A stretch of DNA of 64,000 nucleotides from Bradyrhizobium frederickii (GCF_004570865.1 NZ_SPQS01000004.1:1-64000); one strand, 5' to 3'; positions 8,368 to 16,703 are shown, counted from the first letter of the stretch. Notes: a model not told the origin generated them from the letters alone. Numbers and translations: made by a program.

Positions 8368-8739
8368 CTACGCCGCTTCCTCGTTCTGCCGCGCGTCGTA
8401 GCGGCGCTGGGCGGCAAGAACGTCTTTGAGATTTTGCTCGGCCCAATCGCGCAGCGGATCGACCGCGCCGGCAAGCGTCAGCCCGAGCTGCGTGATCGAA
8501 TACTCGACCGTCACGGGCACGGTCGCGATGGCATGGCGCCTGAGCAGGCCGTCGCGTTCGAGCGATTTGAGAACCTGGCTCAGCATCTTCTGCGAAATGC
8601 CTTCGATCGTGCGGCGCAGCTGATTGAAGCGCATCGGCTGCTCGCGCAGCAGCAAGAGGATCAGCACCGCCCATTTGTCGCCGACGCGGTCGAGGATTTG
8701 GCGGGTGGGGCAGTTCGCCGCATAGACGTCGGGTTTCAT
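8368..8739 (-). CDS. HxlR-family transcriptional regulator
   Basis: This 123-aa protein is a single winged-helix domain of the HxlR type: CPTRQILDRVGDKWAVLIL, FNQLRRTIEGISQKMLSQVL, LERDGLLRR and an aromatic wing VTVEYSIT. A single Cys at residue 10 is in the position often used by HxlR/QorR-type redox sensors. It is divergent from an NAD(P)-binding oxidoreductase 179 bases away, an arrangement like QorR/QorB or YtfH/YtfG. It probably represses that gene and itself; the inducer is unknown. Confidence 0.88.
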   Translation of the reverse strand: MKPDVYAANCPTRQILDRVGDKWAVLILLLLREQPMRFNQLRRTIEGISQKMLSQVLKSLERDGLLRRHAIATVPVTVEYSITQLGLTLAGAVDPLRDWAEQNLKDVLAAQRRYDARQNEEAA

Positions 8740-8918
8740 CGTCGGTCCTCGGAGTTGGTTCGGTCGTCGCTTGCGGTTCGGGTGTCGGTCGGCGGACTGG
8801 GTTACGCCCTCCGGGTTACCCTCGCGTAATCAGGTAAGCACAAAGTGCTCTCTTAACACCAGCGTTCTTTACGATATCTAGTCTCCATTAGTTACCACAG
8901 TAGCAAAGGAGCCTTCCA

Positions 8919-9530
8919 ATGAAAATCGCAGTCGCTGGCGCCTCGGGCCGGGCCGGGTCGGAGATCACCAAGGAACTGTCCCGCCGCGGCCACGCGGTCA
9001 CCGCCATCGCCCGGAATCCGGAGAAGATCGCGGCCCTGCCGAATGTCACGCCGACCAAGGGGGACGTGCTCGACCAGGCCGGCCTTGCCAGGCTGTGGGC
9101 CGGCCACGACGTCGCCGTGAGTTCCGTGCACTTTCTGGCCAGCGACGCGCACAAGCTGATCGGCGCGGCAAAGGACGCCAAGGTTGGCCGTTACCTCGTG
9201 GTCGGCGGCGCCGGCAGCCTCGAGGTCGCGCCGGGCGTGAAGCTGGTCACGACTCCCAATTTTCCGGCCCAGTACAAGGCGGAAGCCGAGGCAGGCGCGG
9301 CCTTCCTCGACCTGTTGCGGCAGGAGAAGGAGCTGAACTGGACCTTCATTTCGCCGTCCGCGCTGTTCGTCGAGGGGGAGCGCACAGGCAAGTTCCGGCT
9401 CGGGACCGATCAGCTTCTCGCAGATGCGAACGGCAAGAGCTGGATCACCTTCGCTGACTACGCCATTGCGCTTGCGGACGAGATCGAGCGCCCGGCCCAT
9501 CCGAGGCAGCGCTTCACGGTCGGCTACTAG
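8919..9530 (+). CDS. NAD(P)-binding oxidoreductase (NmrA-like/atypical SDR)
   Basis: This 203-aa protein has an N-terminal Rossmann fold (MKIAVAGASGRAGSEITKEL with a G-x-x-G-x-x-G variant) and an NmrA-like continuation (AIARNPEKIAALPNV, GDVLDQAGL). It ends in a conserved YAIALADEIERPAHPRQRFTV-type tail. Members include flavin/quinone reductases and NAD(P)H sensors. AAAGGAG precedes the ATG. It is divergent from the HxlR regulator, which suggests an inducible electrophile or quinone response. The substrate cannot be told from sequence. Confidence 0.8.
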   Translation: MKIAVAGASGRAGSEITKELSRRGHAVTAIARNPEKIAALPNVTPTKGDVLDQAGLARLWAGHDVAVSSVHFLASDAHKLIGAAKDAKVGRYLVVGGAGSLEVAPGVKLVTTPNFPAQYKAEAEAGAAFLDLLRQEKELNWTFISPSALFVEGERTGKFRLGTDQLLADANGKSWITFADYAIALADEIERPAHPRQRFTVGY

Positions 9531-9700
9531 GCCTTCGGCCGCCCCCGAGCCCTCCAGGATAAACCTTCCTGTGCAAGGACTTGGGGGTGCCGGCCAGACT
9601 TTCAGGGAAATATTGTCTGTCACATGAGGCCACTATATAAGGCGCGGTTCAACGGACCCTGTTTCCGTTGCGAGTCGTTGCTTAGACAGATAGGCCGCCC

Positions 9701-10111
9701 TTGGAAAAGTTGAAAAACTACCGACCGACCGAAAAAGAGCCTTTCATGAACGACCGGCAGAAGGAGTACTTCCGTTTGAAGCTCCTCGCCTGGAAGGATG
9801 AGATCCTCAAAGAGTCCAAGCTGACGCTGCAAGCTTTGCAGGAGGAGAACGTCAACCACCCCGATCTTGCCGATCGGGCATCGTCCGAAACCGACCGTGC
9901 CATCGAGCTGCGTGCCCGCGACCGCCAGCGCAAGTTGATTGCCAAGATCGACGCCGCGCTCCAGCGCATCGAGGACAACACCTACGGCTATTGCGAGGAA
10001 ACCGGCGAGCCGATCTCGTTGAAGCGGCTCGAGGCCCGGCCCATCGCGACGCTGTCGGTGGAAGCGCAGGAGCGCCACGAGAAACGCGAGAAGGTTTATC
10101 GCGACGAATAG
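9701..10111 (+). CDS. dksA: RNA polymerase-binding transcription factor DksA
   Basis: This 136-aa protein keeps the DksA coiled coil with the acidic tip motif (D55-x2-D58-x-A60) and the C-terminal globular domain. The zinc-finger positions read C98-x2-T101-x17-S119-x2-A122, so only one of four cysteines remains and Zn binding is unlikely. Comparable Cys-poor forms exist in alphaproteobacteria and in P. aeruginosa DksA2. DksA works with ppGpp in the secondary channel of RNA polymerase. The TTG at 9701 is kept because the segment KNYRPTEKEPF before the first ATG (9746) is typical of rhizobial DksA; the ATG remains possible. A clear terminator follows. Confidence 0.9.
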   Translation: MEKLKNYRPTEKEPFMNDRQKEYFRLKLLAWKDEILKESKLTLQALQEENVNHPDLADRASSETDRAIELRARDRQRKLIAKIDAALQRIEDNTYGYCEETGEPISLKRLEARPIATLSVEAQERHEKREKVYRDE

Positions 10112-10116
10112 AGACG

Positions 10117-10145
10117 GAGCCGCAGAGATGCGGCTCTCTTGTTTT
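10117..10145 (+). terminator. Rho-independent terminator after dksA
   Basis: A perfect 8-bp stem GAGCCGCA/TGCGGCTC with a GAGA loop is followed by TCTTGTTTT, beginning 5 bases after the dksA stop. Confidence 0.9.
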
Positions 10146-10407
10146 GTGGCGGAAGGTGCGCGGTTTCGCACCGCGTCCGGCGTTTGCCTGCCGCTTGAAT
10201 GTTGCCTGTCCGGCGCGTAGATTCGCGCCGCCATGATGATTTGCACCTCCAACATCGCATCGGTCTTCTTCCTGGGTTGAGCGCAGGCGCCTCCGCCGCG
10301 GAGGCATTGCGTCCCGCGAGCGCGACTTGCGGATTCCCCAGCGATCGACCCAGCCGGTTCCGCTGTGAGCGGACGACGCGGGCTGGGCGAGACATCGAGA
10401 GATCATC
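10146..10407 (+). other. Structured leader region with a 15-codon open frame
   Basis: This leader before the dioxygenase gene holds a GGCGCG-TAGATT-CGCGCC hairpin (10211-10228). A 15-codon frame follows (10233-10280, MMICTSNIASVFFLG), then a GCCTCC-GCC-GCGGAGGC-type hairpin near 10287. A larger CCCAGCC/GGCTGGG stem follows near 10352-10388. There is no clear Shine-Dalgarno for the small frame. A leader-peptide attenuator or a structured 5' UTR is possible; neither is proven. Confidence 0.3.
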
Positions 10408-11208
10408 ATGACGGCCAATCCCCGCGCGTTGGACGACGCGCAGATCGACCAATTCATTCGTGACGGCTTCATTCGGATCGACAACGCCTTTCCGCCCGAC
10501 CTGGCCGAGGCGGCGCGTGCCATCATGTGGCGCGATCTGCCATGCAGCGAGCACGACCCCGCAAGCTGGACCCGGCCCGTGGTGCGGTTGCCGTACTATA
10601 GCGACCCACCGTTCCGGGATGCCATCAACACCGCAGTGCTGCATGCCGCGTTCGACCAGCTCGTCGGGCAGGGACGATGGCGGCCGCGACGCGATATCGG
10701 CAGCTTTCCGGTGCGCTTTCCCCATCCGGACGATCCGGGCGACGATGGCTGGCACGTCGATCTCAGCTTTCCCGGCGAGGGCTGCAGCCCGGACGAGGCG
10801 CAGGATTTCTCGGCCTGGCGCGTCAACGTCACCTCGCGGGGGCGGGCGCTGCTGCTGCTGTTCCTGTTCTCCGATGTCGGTGACGATGATGCGCCGACGC
10901 GGATCCGGGTCGGTTCGCATCTGCCGATGGCGCGTTATCTGGCGCCCGCCGGCGATGCGGGTCGGGCGCACATGATGCTGGAGCGGATGGGAGCCGATTG
11001 TCCGGTTGCGGTTGCGACCGGCGCGGCCGGGACGGTCTATCTCTGTCATCCCTTCCTGGTTCATGCCGCGCAGAAGCATCGGGGAACGCGACCGCGCTTC
11101 CTGGCGCAGCCGCCGCTGCATCTCGCCGAGCCATACCGGCTGGAGCGGAGGGAGGGCGATTACTCGCCGGTCGAGGTCGCCATCCGCATCGCGCTTGGAC
11201 GCAATTAA
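10408..11208 (+). CDS. PhyH-family Fe(II)/2-oxoglutarate dioxygenase
   Basis: This 266-aa protein has the phytanoyl-CoA dioxygenase-like fold. The iron-binding H116-x-D118 lies in GWHVDLSF, the distal His is likely H219 (HPFLVHAA), and R230 is a candidate for 2-oxoglutarate binding. N-terminal residues 11-40 (QIDQFIRDGFIRIDNAF) are typical of the family. Members hydroxylate diverse small molecules, so no substrate can be named. The start at 10408 has GAGAGATCATC upstream. It stands alone between dksA and a hydratase gene, behind an unusually structured leader. Confidence 0.78.
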   Translation: MTANPRALDDAQIDQFIRDGFIRIDNAFPPDLAEAARAIMWRDLPCSEHDPASWTRPVVRLPYYSDPPFRDAINTAVLHAAFDQLVGQGRWRPRRDIGSFPVRFPHPDDPGDDGWHVDLSFPGEGCSPDEAQDFSAWRVNVTSRGRALLLLFLFSDVGDDDAPTRIRVGSHLPMARYLAPAGDAGRAHMMLERMGADCPVAVATGAAGTVYLCHPFLVHAAQKHRGTRPRFLAQPPLHLAEPYRLERREGDYSPVEVAIRIALGRN

Positions 11209-11647
11209 CGGACGCGATGCCGTTGCACTCGGCGTTGTGGCGCGTTCCTGCGCCACAACGCGATTGTCGTGCGAGACCGATTGCAGGGATCGCGAAAAAT
11301 GAATCGCGATCAATGGGCTAGAGTCGAATCCTCCGTGCTCACGTGAATTCGCATGAGAAGCAGCCTTCACTTCAGGTGCGGGACGTTTTGCGAGTCGCAT
11401 CAAGGAGATCGGCCGGCATCCTGAGACGGCGGCGCAGCGGCTTCACGCATCGCTGCAATCAGGGTCTCGTCCGCGCGGGCGCGTGGGGCTTGCGCGTGGC
11501 TCCATAAATACCGGACCAACTCAATATTTCCTTAAGCGGCGGGAGCATCCCGTAATCGACCCGGACGAGCGCCGACCGGCGCTTGTCACGCCCGGGCGGG
11601 AATGCTGAAGTGCCGCCCTTGAATGCGTAGCGTGGGAGGCGGCGCCG
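11209..11647. other. Intergenic region, 439 bp, one hairpin only
   Basis: An inverted repeat TTGTGGCG/CGCCACAA lies at 11234-11258 just after the dioxygenase gene and may act as a weak terminator. Nothing else in the stretch could be supported as a gene. Confidence 0.45.
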
Positions 11648-12427
11648 ATGGACAAGATTCTCGAAGCCGCGAAGGCGATCGCGCTGGCGCGCCGCAACCA
11701 CGCGCCGCTCGCGGCGCTGGAGCGTCCGCCCATGGATGAGGCCGAGGGCTATCAGGTCCAGCGCGCGCTGCACGATCTGCTGCTGGCGCATGCCGGGCCA
11801 CTGGTCGGCTACAAGATCGGCTGCACCAGCCAGGTGATGCAGGACTATATCGGTATCCCGCATCCTTGCGGCGGCGGCGTGTTCCAGAAGGGCGTGCATG
11901 ACAGCGGCGCCAAGCTGGCCGCCTCCAACTATGTCCGGGTCGGGGTCGAATGCGAGATCGCGGTGCGGCTTAAGCGCGACCTCGCCGCCGGCGAGGCGCC
12001 GTTCACCGCCGAATGGGTCGGTGAGGCGGTCGAGGCCTATCATCCCGCGATCGAGATCGTCGACGACCGCTACGTGAAGTGGGAGACGATGGGCGCCCCG
12101 ACGCTGATCGCGGACGATTTCTTCGCGGCCGGCTGCGTGCTGGGGCCGTCCGTGCCCCGCTCGTCGGTGCCGGATCTGAAAGCGGTCAAGGGCCGTGCGA
12201 TCGTCAACGGCGAGGAGGTCAGCCAGGGCACCGGCGCCGACGTGCTCGGTCACCCCCACAACGCGCTCGCCTGGCTCGCCAACCATCTCGCCGCCGAAGG
12301 CAAGGGTCTTCATGCGGGGCAGCTCGTGCTGACGGGCAGCCTGGTCAAGACGCTGTGGCTCAAGGCCGGCGACAAGGTGCGGATGGAGCTGGACGGGCTG
12401 GGCGTGGTGGAGGTGGAGTTTACGTGA
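11648..12427 (+). CDS. 2-keto-4-pentenoate hydratase / FAH-superfamily protein
   Basis: This 259-aa protein belongs to the MhpD-like branch of the fumarylacetoacetate hydrolase superfamily. It shows GYKIGCTSQVMQDYIGI, the metal-binding E-x-E-like core VGVECEIAVRL, and HPAIEIVDDRY, followed by the usual C-terminal LTGSLVKTLWLKAGDKV. These enzymes hydrate 2-hydroxypenta-2,4-dienoate or related enols in meta-cleavage pathways of aromatic degradation. No other pathway genes lie nearby, so the substrate is uncertain. GGGAGG precedes the ATG. Confidence 0.8.
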   Translation: MDKILEAAKAIALARRNHAPLAALERPPMDEAEGYQVQRALHDLLLAHAGPLVGYKIGCTSQVMQDYIGIPHPCGGGVFQKGVHDSGAKLAASNYVRVGVECEIAVRLKRDLAAGEAPFTAEWVGEAVEAYHPAIEIVDDRYVKWETMGAPTLIADDFFAAGCVLGPSVPRSSVPDLKAVKGRAIVNGEEVSQGTGADVLGHPHNALAWLANHLAAEGKGLHAGQLVLTGSLVKTLWLKAGDKVRMELDGLGVVEVEFT

Positions 12428-12449
12428 GCTCTCGCCGGCATTGGCGATC

Positions 12450-12572
12450 TCGTGCCCCGGACGCAGCGCAGCGCCGGGGCCCATGCAGCAGTGTGTTGCT
12501 TGGCCTCCTGGGTCCCAGCTCTGCGCCGCACCGCTGACGCGCTGCGACTTGTTCGGGGCACGAGACAGGCGG
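12450..12572. repeat. Dispersed intergenic repeat (CCCCGGA type)
   Basis: The ends TCGTGCCCCGGACGC and GTTCGGGGCACGAGA are inverted copies, with internal segments such as GGGTCCCAGCTCTGCGC. This is a typical form of a Bradyrhizobium intergenic repeat. The surrounding 12428-12813 gap holds no supportable gene. Confidence 0.6.
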
Positions 12573-12721
12573 GGTCCGGCGGACATCAATTTCGTTCTTC
12601 ATCGCAATCGACACGCCGTCACATCCTCGCGGAAGAAGTTCGCGCCGTCGCGGATGCAGCGATCTCGCTGCAATGACACGACCTGACTCGCGGCCGCTAT
12701 GGCACACCGCTCAAAATACAT

Positions 12722-12754
12722 GCGGCCTCCGGCAGGGGAGCTACCGGAGGCCGC
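12722..12754 (-). terminator. Hairpin terminator of the flgF-flgG-flgA-flgH operon
   Basis: An 11-bp perfect stem (GCGGCCTCCGG/CCGGAGGCCGC) with an 11-base loop lies 60 bases past the flgH stop. On the minus strand it is followed by ATGTATTTTG, a modest T-run. Confidence 0.6.
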
Positions 12755-12813
12755 GTCGTACATCGTCGTTCGCGCCTAGGTTCGCGAACACGATGTGGGA
12801 GCTCGGGAGAGAC

Positions 12814-13575
12814 TTAGAAGGGCAGCAGCACGTCCATGACCTGCTGGCCGTAGCGGGGCTGCTGCACGTCCATGATCTGGCCGCGGCCGCCATAGGCGAT
12901 GCGGGCCTGGGCAATCTTGGTGGAGTCGATGGTGTTGTCGCTCTGGATGTCCTCAGGGCGCACGATGCCGGCCACGATCAGCTCGCGAATTTCGAAGTTG
13001 ACGCGGATCTCCTGCTTGCCTTCGACGACCAGGTTGCCGTTCGGCAGCACCTGGGTGACCACGGCGGCGACGTTGGTTTGCAGGGCTTCCTTGCGGTCGA
13101 CGCTGCCCTTGCCCTCGCTGGACGAGGTCGAGTCGGCGGTGAGGATGCGGCCGGGCAGGATCTTGTTGGCCTGGGTGATCGTCTTCGCACCGATAAAGTC
13201 GGTGATTCCCGAATCTTCCTTGTTGGTGCGGCTGCGCGAGGTGTCGTTCTCGATGTTGGCCTTGTCCGTGATGTTCACGGTCACGGTCAGGAGGTCGCCG
13301 ACCTGGCGGGCGCGCTGGTCCTTGAAGAAGGCGCGGCTGCCGTTGCGCCACAGCGAGTTGGGATTGTAGGAGGCGACTTCCGGCTTCGGCATCGGCATCT
13401 GCACCGGCTTGTAGCCGGGCTGTGCCGTCGGATTCTCGATGGCCGACAGCTTCGGTTGCTCGCCGATCTGCGACAGGCGGTCGATCGAGGAGCAGCCGCC
13501 CAGCGCGCAAGAGCCCAGCAGCAGGGCAGAGATCGCGATGCGACGAAGGTGGAAAGCCGGACTGAACGTGGACAT
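12814..13575 (-). CDS. flgH: Flagellar L-ring lipoprotein FlgH
   Basis: This 253-aa lipoprotein has a signal peptide with lipobox LGGC (Cys at about 28). The FlgH family segments are present: SLWRNGSRAFFKDQRARQVG, DLLTVTVNITDKANIEN, LPNGNLVVEGKQEIRVN and RPEDIQSDNTIDSTKIAQAR. It forms the outer-membrane L ring. Its start lies 3 bases from the end of flgA. It is last of the minus-strand operon flgF-flgG-flgA-flgH and is followed by a GC-rich hairpin. Confidence 0.95.
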   Translation of the reverse strand: MSTFSPAFHLRRIAISALLLGSCALGGCSSIDRLSQIGEQPKLSAIENPTAQPGYKPVQMPMPKPEVASYNPNSLWRNGSRAFFKDQRARQVGDLLTVTVNITDKANIENDTSRSRTNKEDSGITDFIGAKTITQANKILPGRILTADSTSSSEGKGSVDRKEALQTNVAAVVTQVLPNGNLVVEGKQEIRVNFEIRELIVAGIVRPEDIQSDNTIDSTKIAQARIAYGGRGQIMDVQQPRYGQQVMDVLLPF

Positions 13576-13578
13576 GAT

Positions 13579-14754
13579 TTACTCTGACTTGGCTGGAGCC
13601 TGCGAGAGGCGAACTTGCGGAAGCTGGGCTTGGTTGATCTGGGCTTGATTCACCTGGACTTGGGCGATCTGGGCCGGCGAAGTCGGCGCCTCGACCAGGC
13701 TCCGGGCGAGGGCCGCGGCCGCAGCCGCGGGGGCGGGCGTTTCGCGCTGGAGCGAGGAGGTCTGCTCGACCGCGGGGGTCATCGGCGCGGACTGGCTCGC
13801 GCCCTGGATCGTCACCTGGCCGCGGCCGGTGACTACCCCGGTCAGCGTGCGCTTGGAATGCAGATTGAGCACGCTGACGGTGTCGCCTTCGGCGCCGCTC
13901 TCGATCGCCTTGCCGCGCGTGGTGAGATAGAGGCCGGGCGCCTGGTAGATGATGGTCACGCTCTGGTCGCGCACCACGAAGTCGGGCTTGACGATGTCGG
14001 CGGCACGGAGCGGCATGCCTGCCCGCATCGCCCGACGCAGCTGCATGCCGACGCTGCGCTCGCGCGAGGCGGGCTCGCCGGTGACCTCGGCCTTCGGCCG
14101 GCGCTCCAGCGCGACGTCGGAGGACTTCAGCGTGTCGGCACGGTCGATGTCGCGCGTCAGCACGGCCACTTCGACCGTCTCGATCGCGGTACCGGCGAAG
14201 CGCAGCTTGGTCGGAGTCGGATTGTTGTCGTTGGCGATCTCGAAGGCGACGTCGAAGCGGCCGCTGCGGGCATCGTAGCGGGTTGCGACCGGCTGCAGCG
14301 CGCCGCTGTTGGCGGCGTCCAACCGCATTTCGGTAACGCCGCGGTCGAACGTGACGGTGATGTTGGCGGCATCGCCGAGGCCGAAGCGGCGCTCGAGCGC
14401 CGAGGCGACGGCGTTCTCCAGATCCTTGCCCGCGAGCGTACGGGCGAGGCGGGTGACCTGGACCTCCTTGATGTCGCCGGTCGTCACGCCGATCACCTGC
14501 TTGGCGCGGAGCACCGACAGCACCTGCGCGACCGGCAGCGCGCCGGTGGTTCCGAGATCGGGCGAGCGGTAGACCGGGATCGGCGCGGCCGATCCGGCAT
14601 TGTCGATGAGATCGCCGACCCGCACCACGTCCGAGGTCACGGTGACGCTTGCGCGCAGCGCCGGGGCGGCGATGAAATCGTCCGCCGCCGCGGCCGGCAA
14701 GGCCAGCGCGAGCAGGGCGGAGATGGTGGCGAGAGTGGCGCGGATCATCGTCAT
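13579..14754 (-). CDS. flgA: P-ring assembly chaperone FlgA, long form
   Basis: This 391-aa protein has a signal peptide (residues 1-23, ending AAA). The body is FlgA/SAF-like (VRVGDLIDNAG, EVAVLTRDIDRADTLKSSDV, RRAMRAGMPLRAADIVKPDF, GKAIESGAEGDTVSVLNLHS, LTGVVTGRGQV). FlgA helps polymerise FlgI in the periplasm. The last about 75 residues are an unusual low-complexity tail rich in Ala and Gln (repeats such as VNQAQINQAQL), absent from enterobacterial FlgA. It lies between flgG (4-base gap) and flgH (3-base gap), so co-transcription is nearly certain. Confidence 0.92.
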   Translation of the reverse strand: MTMIRATLATISALLALALPAAAADDFIAAPALRASVTVTSDVVRVGDLIDNAGSAAPIPVYRSPDLGTTGALPVAQVLSVLRAKQVIGVTTGDIKEVQVTRLARTLAGKDLENAVASALERRFGLGDAANITVTFDRGVTEMRLDAANSGALQPVATRYDARSGRFDVAFEIANDNNPTPTKLRFAGTAIETVEVAVLTRDIDRADTLKSSDVALERRPKAEVTGEPASRERSVGMQLRRAMRAGMPLRAADIVKPDFVVRDQSVTIIYQAPGLYLTTRGKAIESGAEGDTVSVLNLHSKRTLTGVVTGRGQVTIQGASQSAPMTPAVEQTSSLQRETPAPAAAAAALARSLVEAPTSPAQIAQVQVNQAQINQAQLPQVRLSQAPAKSE

Positions 14755-14758
14755 TGCC

Positions 14759-15547
14759 TCAGCGGAACAGCGCCGTGGTCGATTGCATCATCTGGTCGGC
14801 GGCGCTGATCACCTTGGCGTTCATCTCGTAGGCGCGCTGGGCGGCGATCAGGTCGCTCATCTCCGAGACGACGTCGACATTGGCCTGCTCGAGGCTGCCT
14901 TGCGTGATCTTGCCGTAACCCTCGCCGTTCGCGGTGCCGTCCTGCGGCGGGCCGGACGAGGGGGTCTCGGTGAACTGGTTGCTGCCGACGGGCTGCAGGC
15001 CCGCTTTGTTGATGAAGCGGGTCACGCCGATCTGGCCGACGATCGAGGAGGTCGAGGAGCCCGGCAGCGTCACCGAGACCTGGCCCTGCTCGCTCACACT
15101 GATGCCGGAAGCGTTGTTCGGGATCGTGATGGTCGGCTGCACCGGGTTGCCCTGGGCGGTGACGACGCGGCCCTGATTGTCCATCTGGAAAGTGCCGTCG
15201 CGGGTGTACTGGTAGGTGCCGTCGGGCATCAGGATCTTGAAGAAGCCTTCGCCGGAGATCGCGAGGTCGAGATCGTTGCCGGTCTGCGACAGCGTGCCCT
15301 GCGTCATGCTGCGCGGCGTGCCGACGGTCTTGACGCCGCCGCCGATGTCGACGCCGACGGGCAGGATGGTGCCCTGGTCCGAGGCTTGCGCGCCGACTCG
15401 GCGCACGTGCTCGTAGATCAGATCCTGGAACGCCGCGGTCTGCTTCTTGAAGCCGGTGGTGCGCAGGTTGGCGATGTTGTTGGAGATCACCTGAACGTTG
15501 AGTTCCTGTGCCGCCATTCCGGTCGCTGCGGTGTGAAGTGCCTGCAT
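14759..15547 (-). CDS. flgG: Flagellar distal rod protein FlgG
   Basis: This 262-aa protein has the rod/hook family N-terminus (MQALHTAATGMAAQELNVQV, then ISNNIANLRTTGFKK). It also has the FlgG core (DLDLAISGEGFFKILMPDGT, YTRDGTFQMDNQG) and the C-terminus SEMSDLIAAQRAYEMNAKVI. The length is that of typical FlgG. GAGGGAG precedes the ATG. It assembles the distal rod after export through the flagellar secretion system. It is the second gene of the flgF operon. Confidence 0.96.
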   Translation of the reverse strand: MQALHTAATGMAAQELNVQVISNNIANLRTTGFKKQTAAFQDLIYEHVRRVGAQASDQGTILPVGVDIGGGVKTVGTPRSMTQGTLSQTGNDLDLAISGEGFFKILMPDGTYQYTRDGTFQMDNQGRVVTAQGNPVQPTITIPNNASGISVSEQGQVSVTLPGSSTSSIVGQIGVTRFINKAGLQPVGSNQFTETPSSGPPQDGTANGEGYGKITQGSLEQANVDVVSEMSDLIAAQRAYEMNAKVISAADQMMQSTTALFR

Positions 15548-15563
15548 CTCAGTTCTCCCTCAA

Positions 15564-16325
15564 TCAGGCCGGAACGTCGGCGAGCTTCTCGATCGCCGAT
15601 TTGTGAAGGTCGCTCTGCTGCTGGAGCAGGTTGGCGATGGCGGTGTAGCTGCGCATGACTTCGACCATGCGGGTCATCTCGCCGACCGAATTCACGTTCG
15701 ACTTCTCGATGTAGCCCTGCTCCACGGTGGACTTGGTGGCGGGCAGCGGGGTCGCGGAGCCGGTGTCATAGAGATTGGCGCCGAGCTTGGTCAGCTTGGC
15801 CGGATCGTCGAACGAGACCATGCGGATCTTGCCGCGGATCGAATCGGTCTTGGCGGTGCCCTCGAGCACCGTGATGGTGCCGTCCGGCGCGATGTTGATG
15901 TCGTGGTCGGTCGGCTGGAAGGTGATCGGGCCGCCGGTGCCGAGCACGAGGTTGCCGTCGGAGGTGACGAGCTGGCCGGTAGAGTTGAGCGAGAACTTGC
16001 CGTCGCGGGTGTAGCGCTCGCCGCCATTGACCTGCACGGCGAAATAGGCGTCGCCGCTGATCGCCATGTCGAGCGGGTTCTTGGTCATCTCCATCGGCCC
16101 CGGGCCGACATCGCGGAAGGTGCCGCGGTCCTGCACATAGGAGACACGGCGGTCGGCGCCGATGAAATTGTCCTCACGCGCGTTCGAGTTGAGGAACTCC
16201 TCGAACAGCGAATGGTCGGCCTTGAAGCCGTTGGTGTTGGCATTGGCGACGTTGTTGGCGATGACATCCATCTGCCGTTCCAACGTCATCTGCCGTGACA
16301 GGCCGATCAGAAGCGCGTTCTGCAT
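15564..16325 (-). CDS. flgF: Flagellar proximal rod protein FlgF
   Basis: This 253-aa protein has the rod family N-terminus (MQNALLIGLSRQMTLERQMD, IANNVANANTNGFKADHSLF), the central MAISGDAYFAVQVNGGERYTRDG segment and a C-terminal MTRMVEVMRSYTAIANLLQ helix. The ATG at 16325 is preceded by GGGGAG and starts at the conserved N-terminus; an upstream extension to 16412 has no homology features. It is the first gene of flgF-flgG-flgA-flgH, with a -24/-12 type promoter about 110 bases upstream. Confidence 0.95.
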   Translation of the reverse strand: MQNALLIGLSRQMTLERQMDVIANNVANANTNGFKADHSLFEEFLNSNAREDNFIGADRRVSYVQDRGTFRDVGPGPMEMTKNPLDMAISGDAYFAVQVNGGERYTRDGKFSLNSTGQLVTSDGNLVLGTGGPITFQPTDHDINIAPDGTITVLEGTAKTDSIRGKIRMVSFDDPAKLTKLGANLYDTGSATPLPATKSTVEQGYIEKSNVNSVGEMTRMVEVMRSYTAIANLLQQQSDLHKSAIEKLADVPA

Positions 16326-16703
16326 CGGAAATCTCCCCTGAGGGGGATCTGCCATTTCGCTCTCCCAAGCGCCTTGGCGGACCCCGTGAACGAGACCTTC
16401 AGGTTCTCCCAAACCGGTGGGTCTCGGCCCTCACTCAGCGAAAGCCGTGCCAACCTGGAAAGATTCGCGATTTCAATGTGTTGGCGACTTTCGAGCGGCG
16501 CGGGAGGGCGGCAGAAAGGTTCTGTTAGCCATGTCTGCCCGGCAGATTTTTCCTAGCGGAAGCCCGATCGAAAGATTCCGTTAACCATTATTACCGTAGC
16601 GTTTGCCATGAAAAGGAGCGCATTGCGCCGGGGCATTTGTATCGCGTCACTGTCTTGAGCCTTCGCTCTTTCGACCCCTTTGAGAGATCCGGGCGCGGCG
16701 ACC
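16326..16703. other. Divergent regulatory region between flgF and fliL
   Basis: This 378-bp stretch has no gene. It holds the flgF -24/-12 element and, closer to fliL, GTTAACCATTATTACC around 16580-16595. The latter contains a CtrA half site (TTAAC) but no good second half, so CtrA control of fliL is only suggested. Confidence 0.45.
16437..16452 (-). promoter_or_regulatory. Sigma-54 type -24/-12 element upstream of flgF
   Basis: On the minus strand TGGCACG-GCTT-TCGCT matches TGGCACG-N4-TTGCW with one mismatch. In Caulobacter the flgF operon is a class III sigma-54/FlbD target, which agrees with the fliX gene in this cluster. Confidence 0.65.

Noticed and set aside
9613..9640. Sigma-70 promoter of dksA (TTGTCT and TATATA)
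   Set aside because: The spacer is only 15 bases, too short for a confident call.
16581..16596. CtrA box before fliL
   Set aside because: Only one TTAAC half is convincing; the second half is two or more bases off, so it is not listed as a full site.
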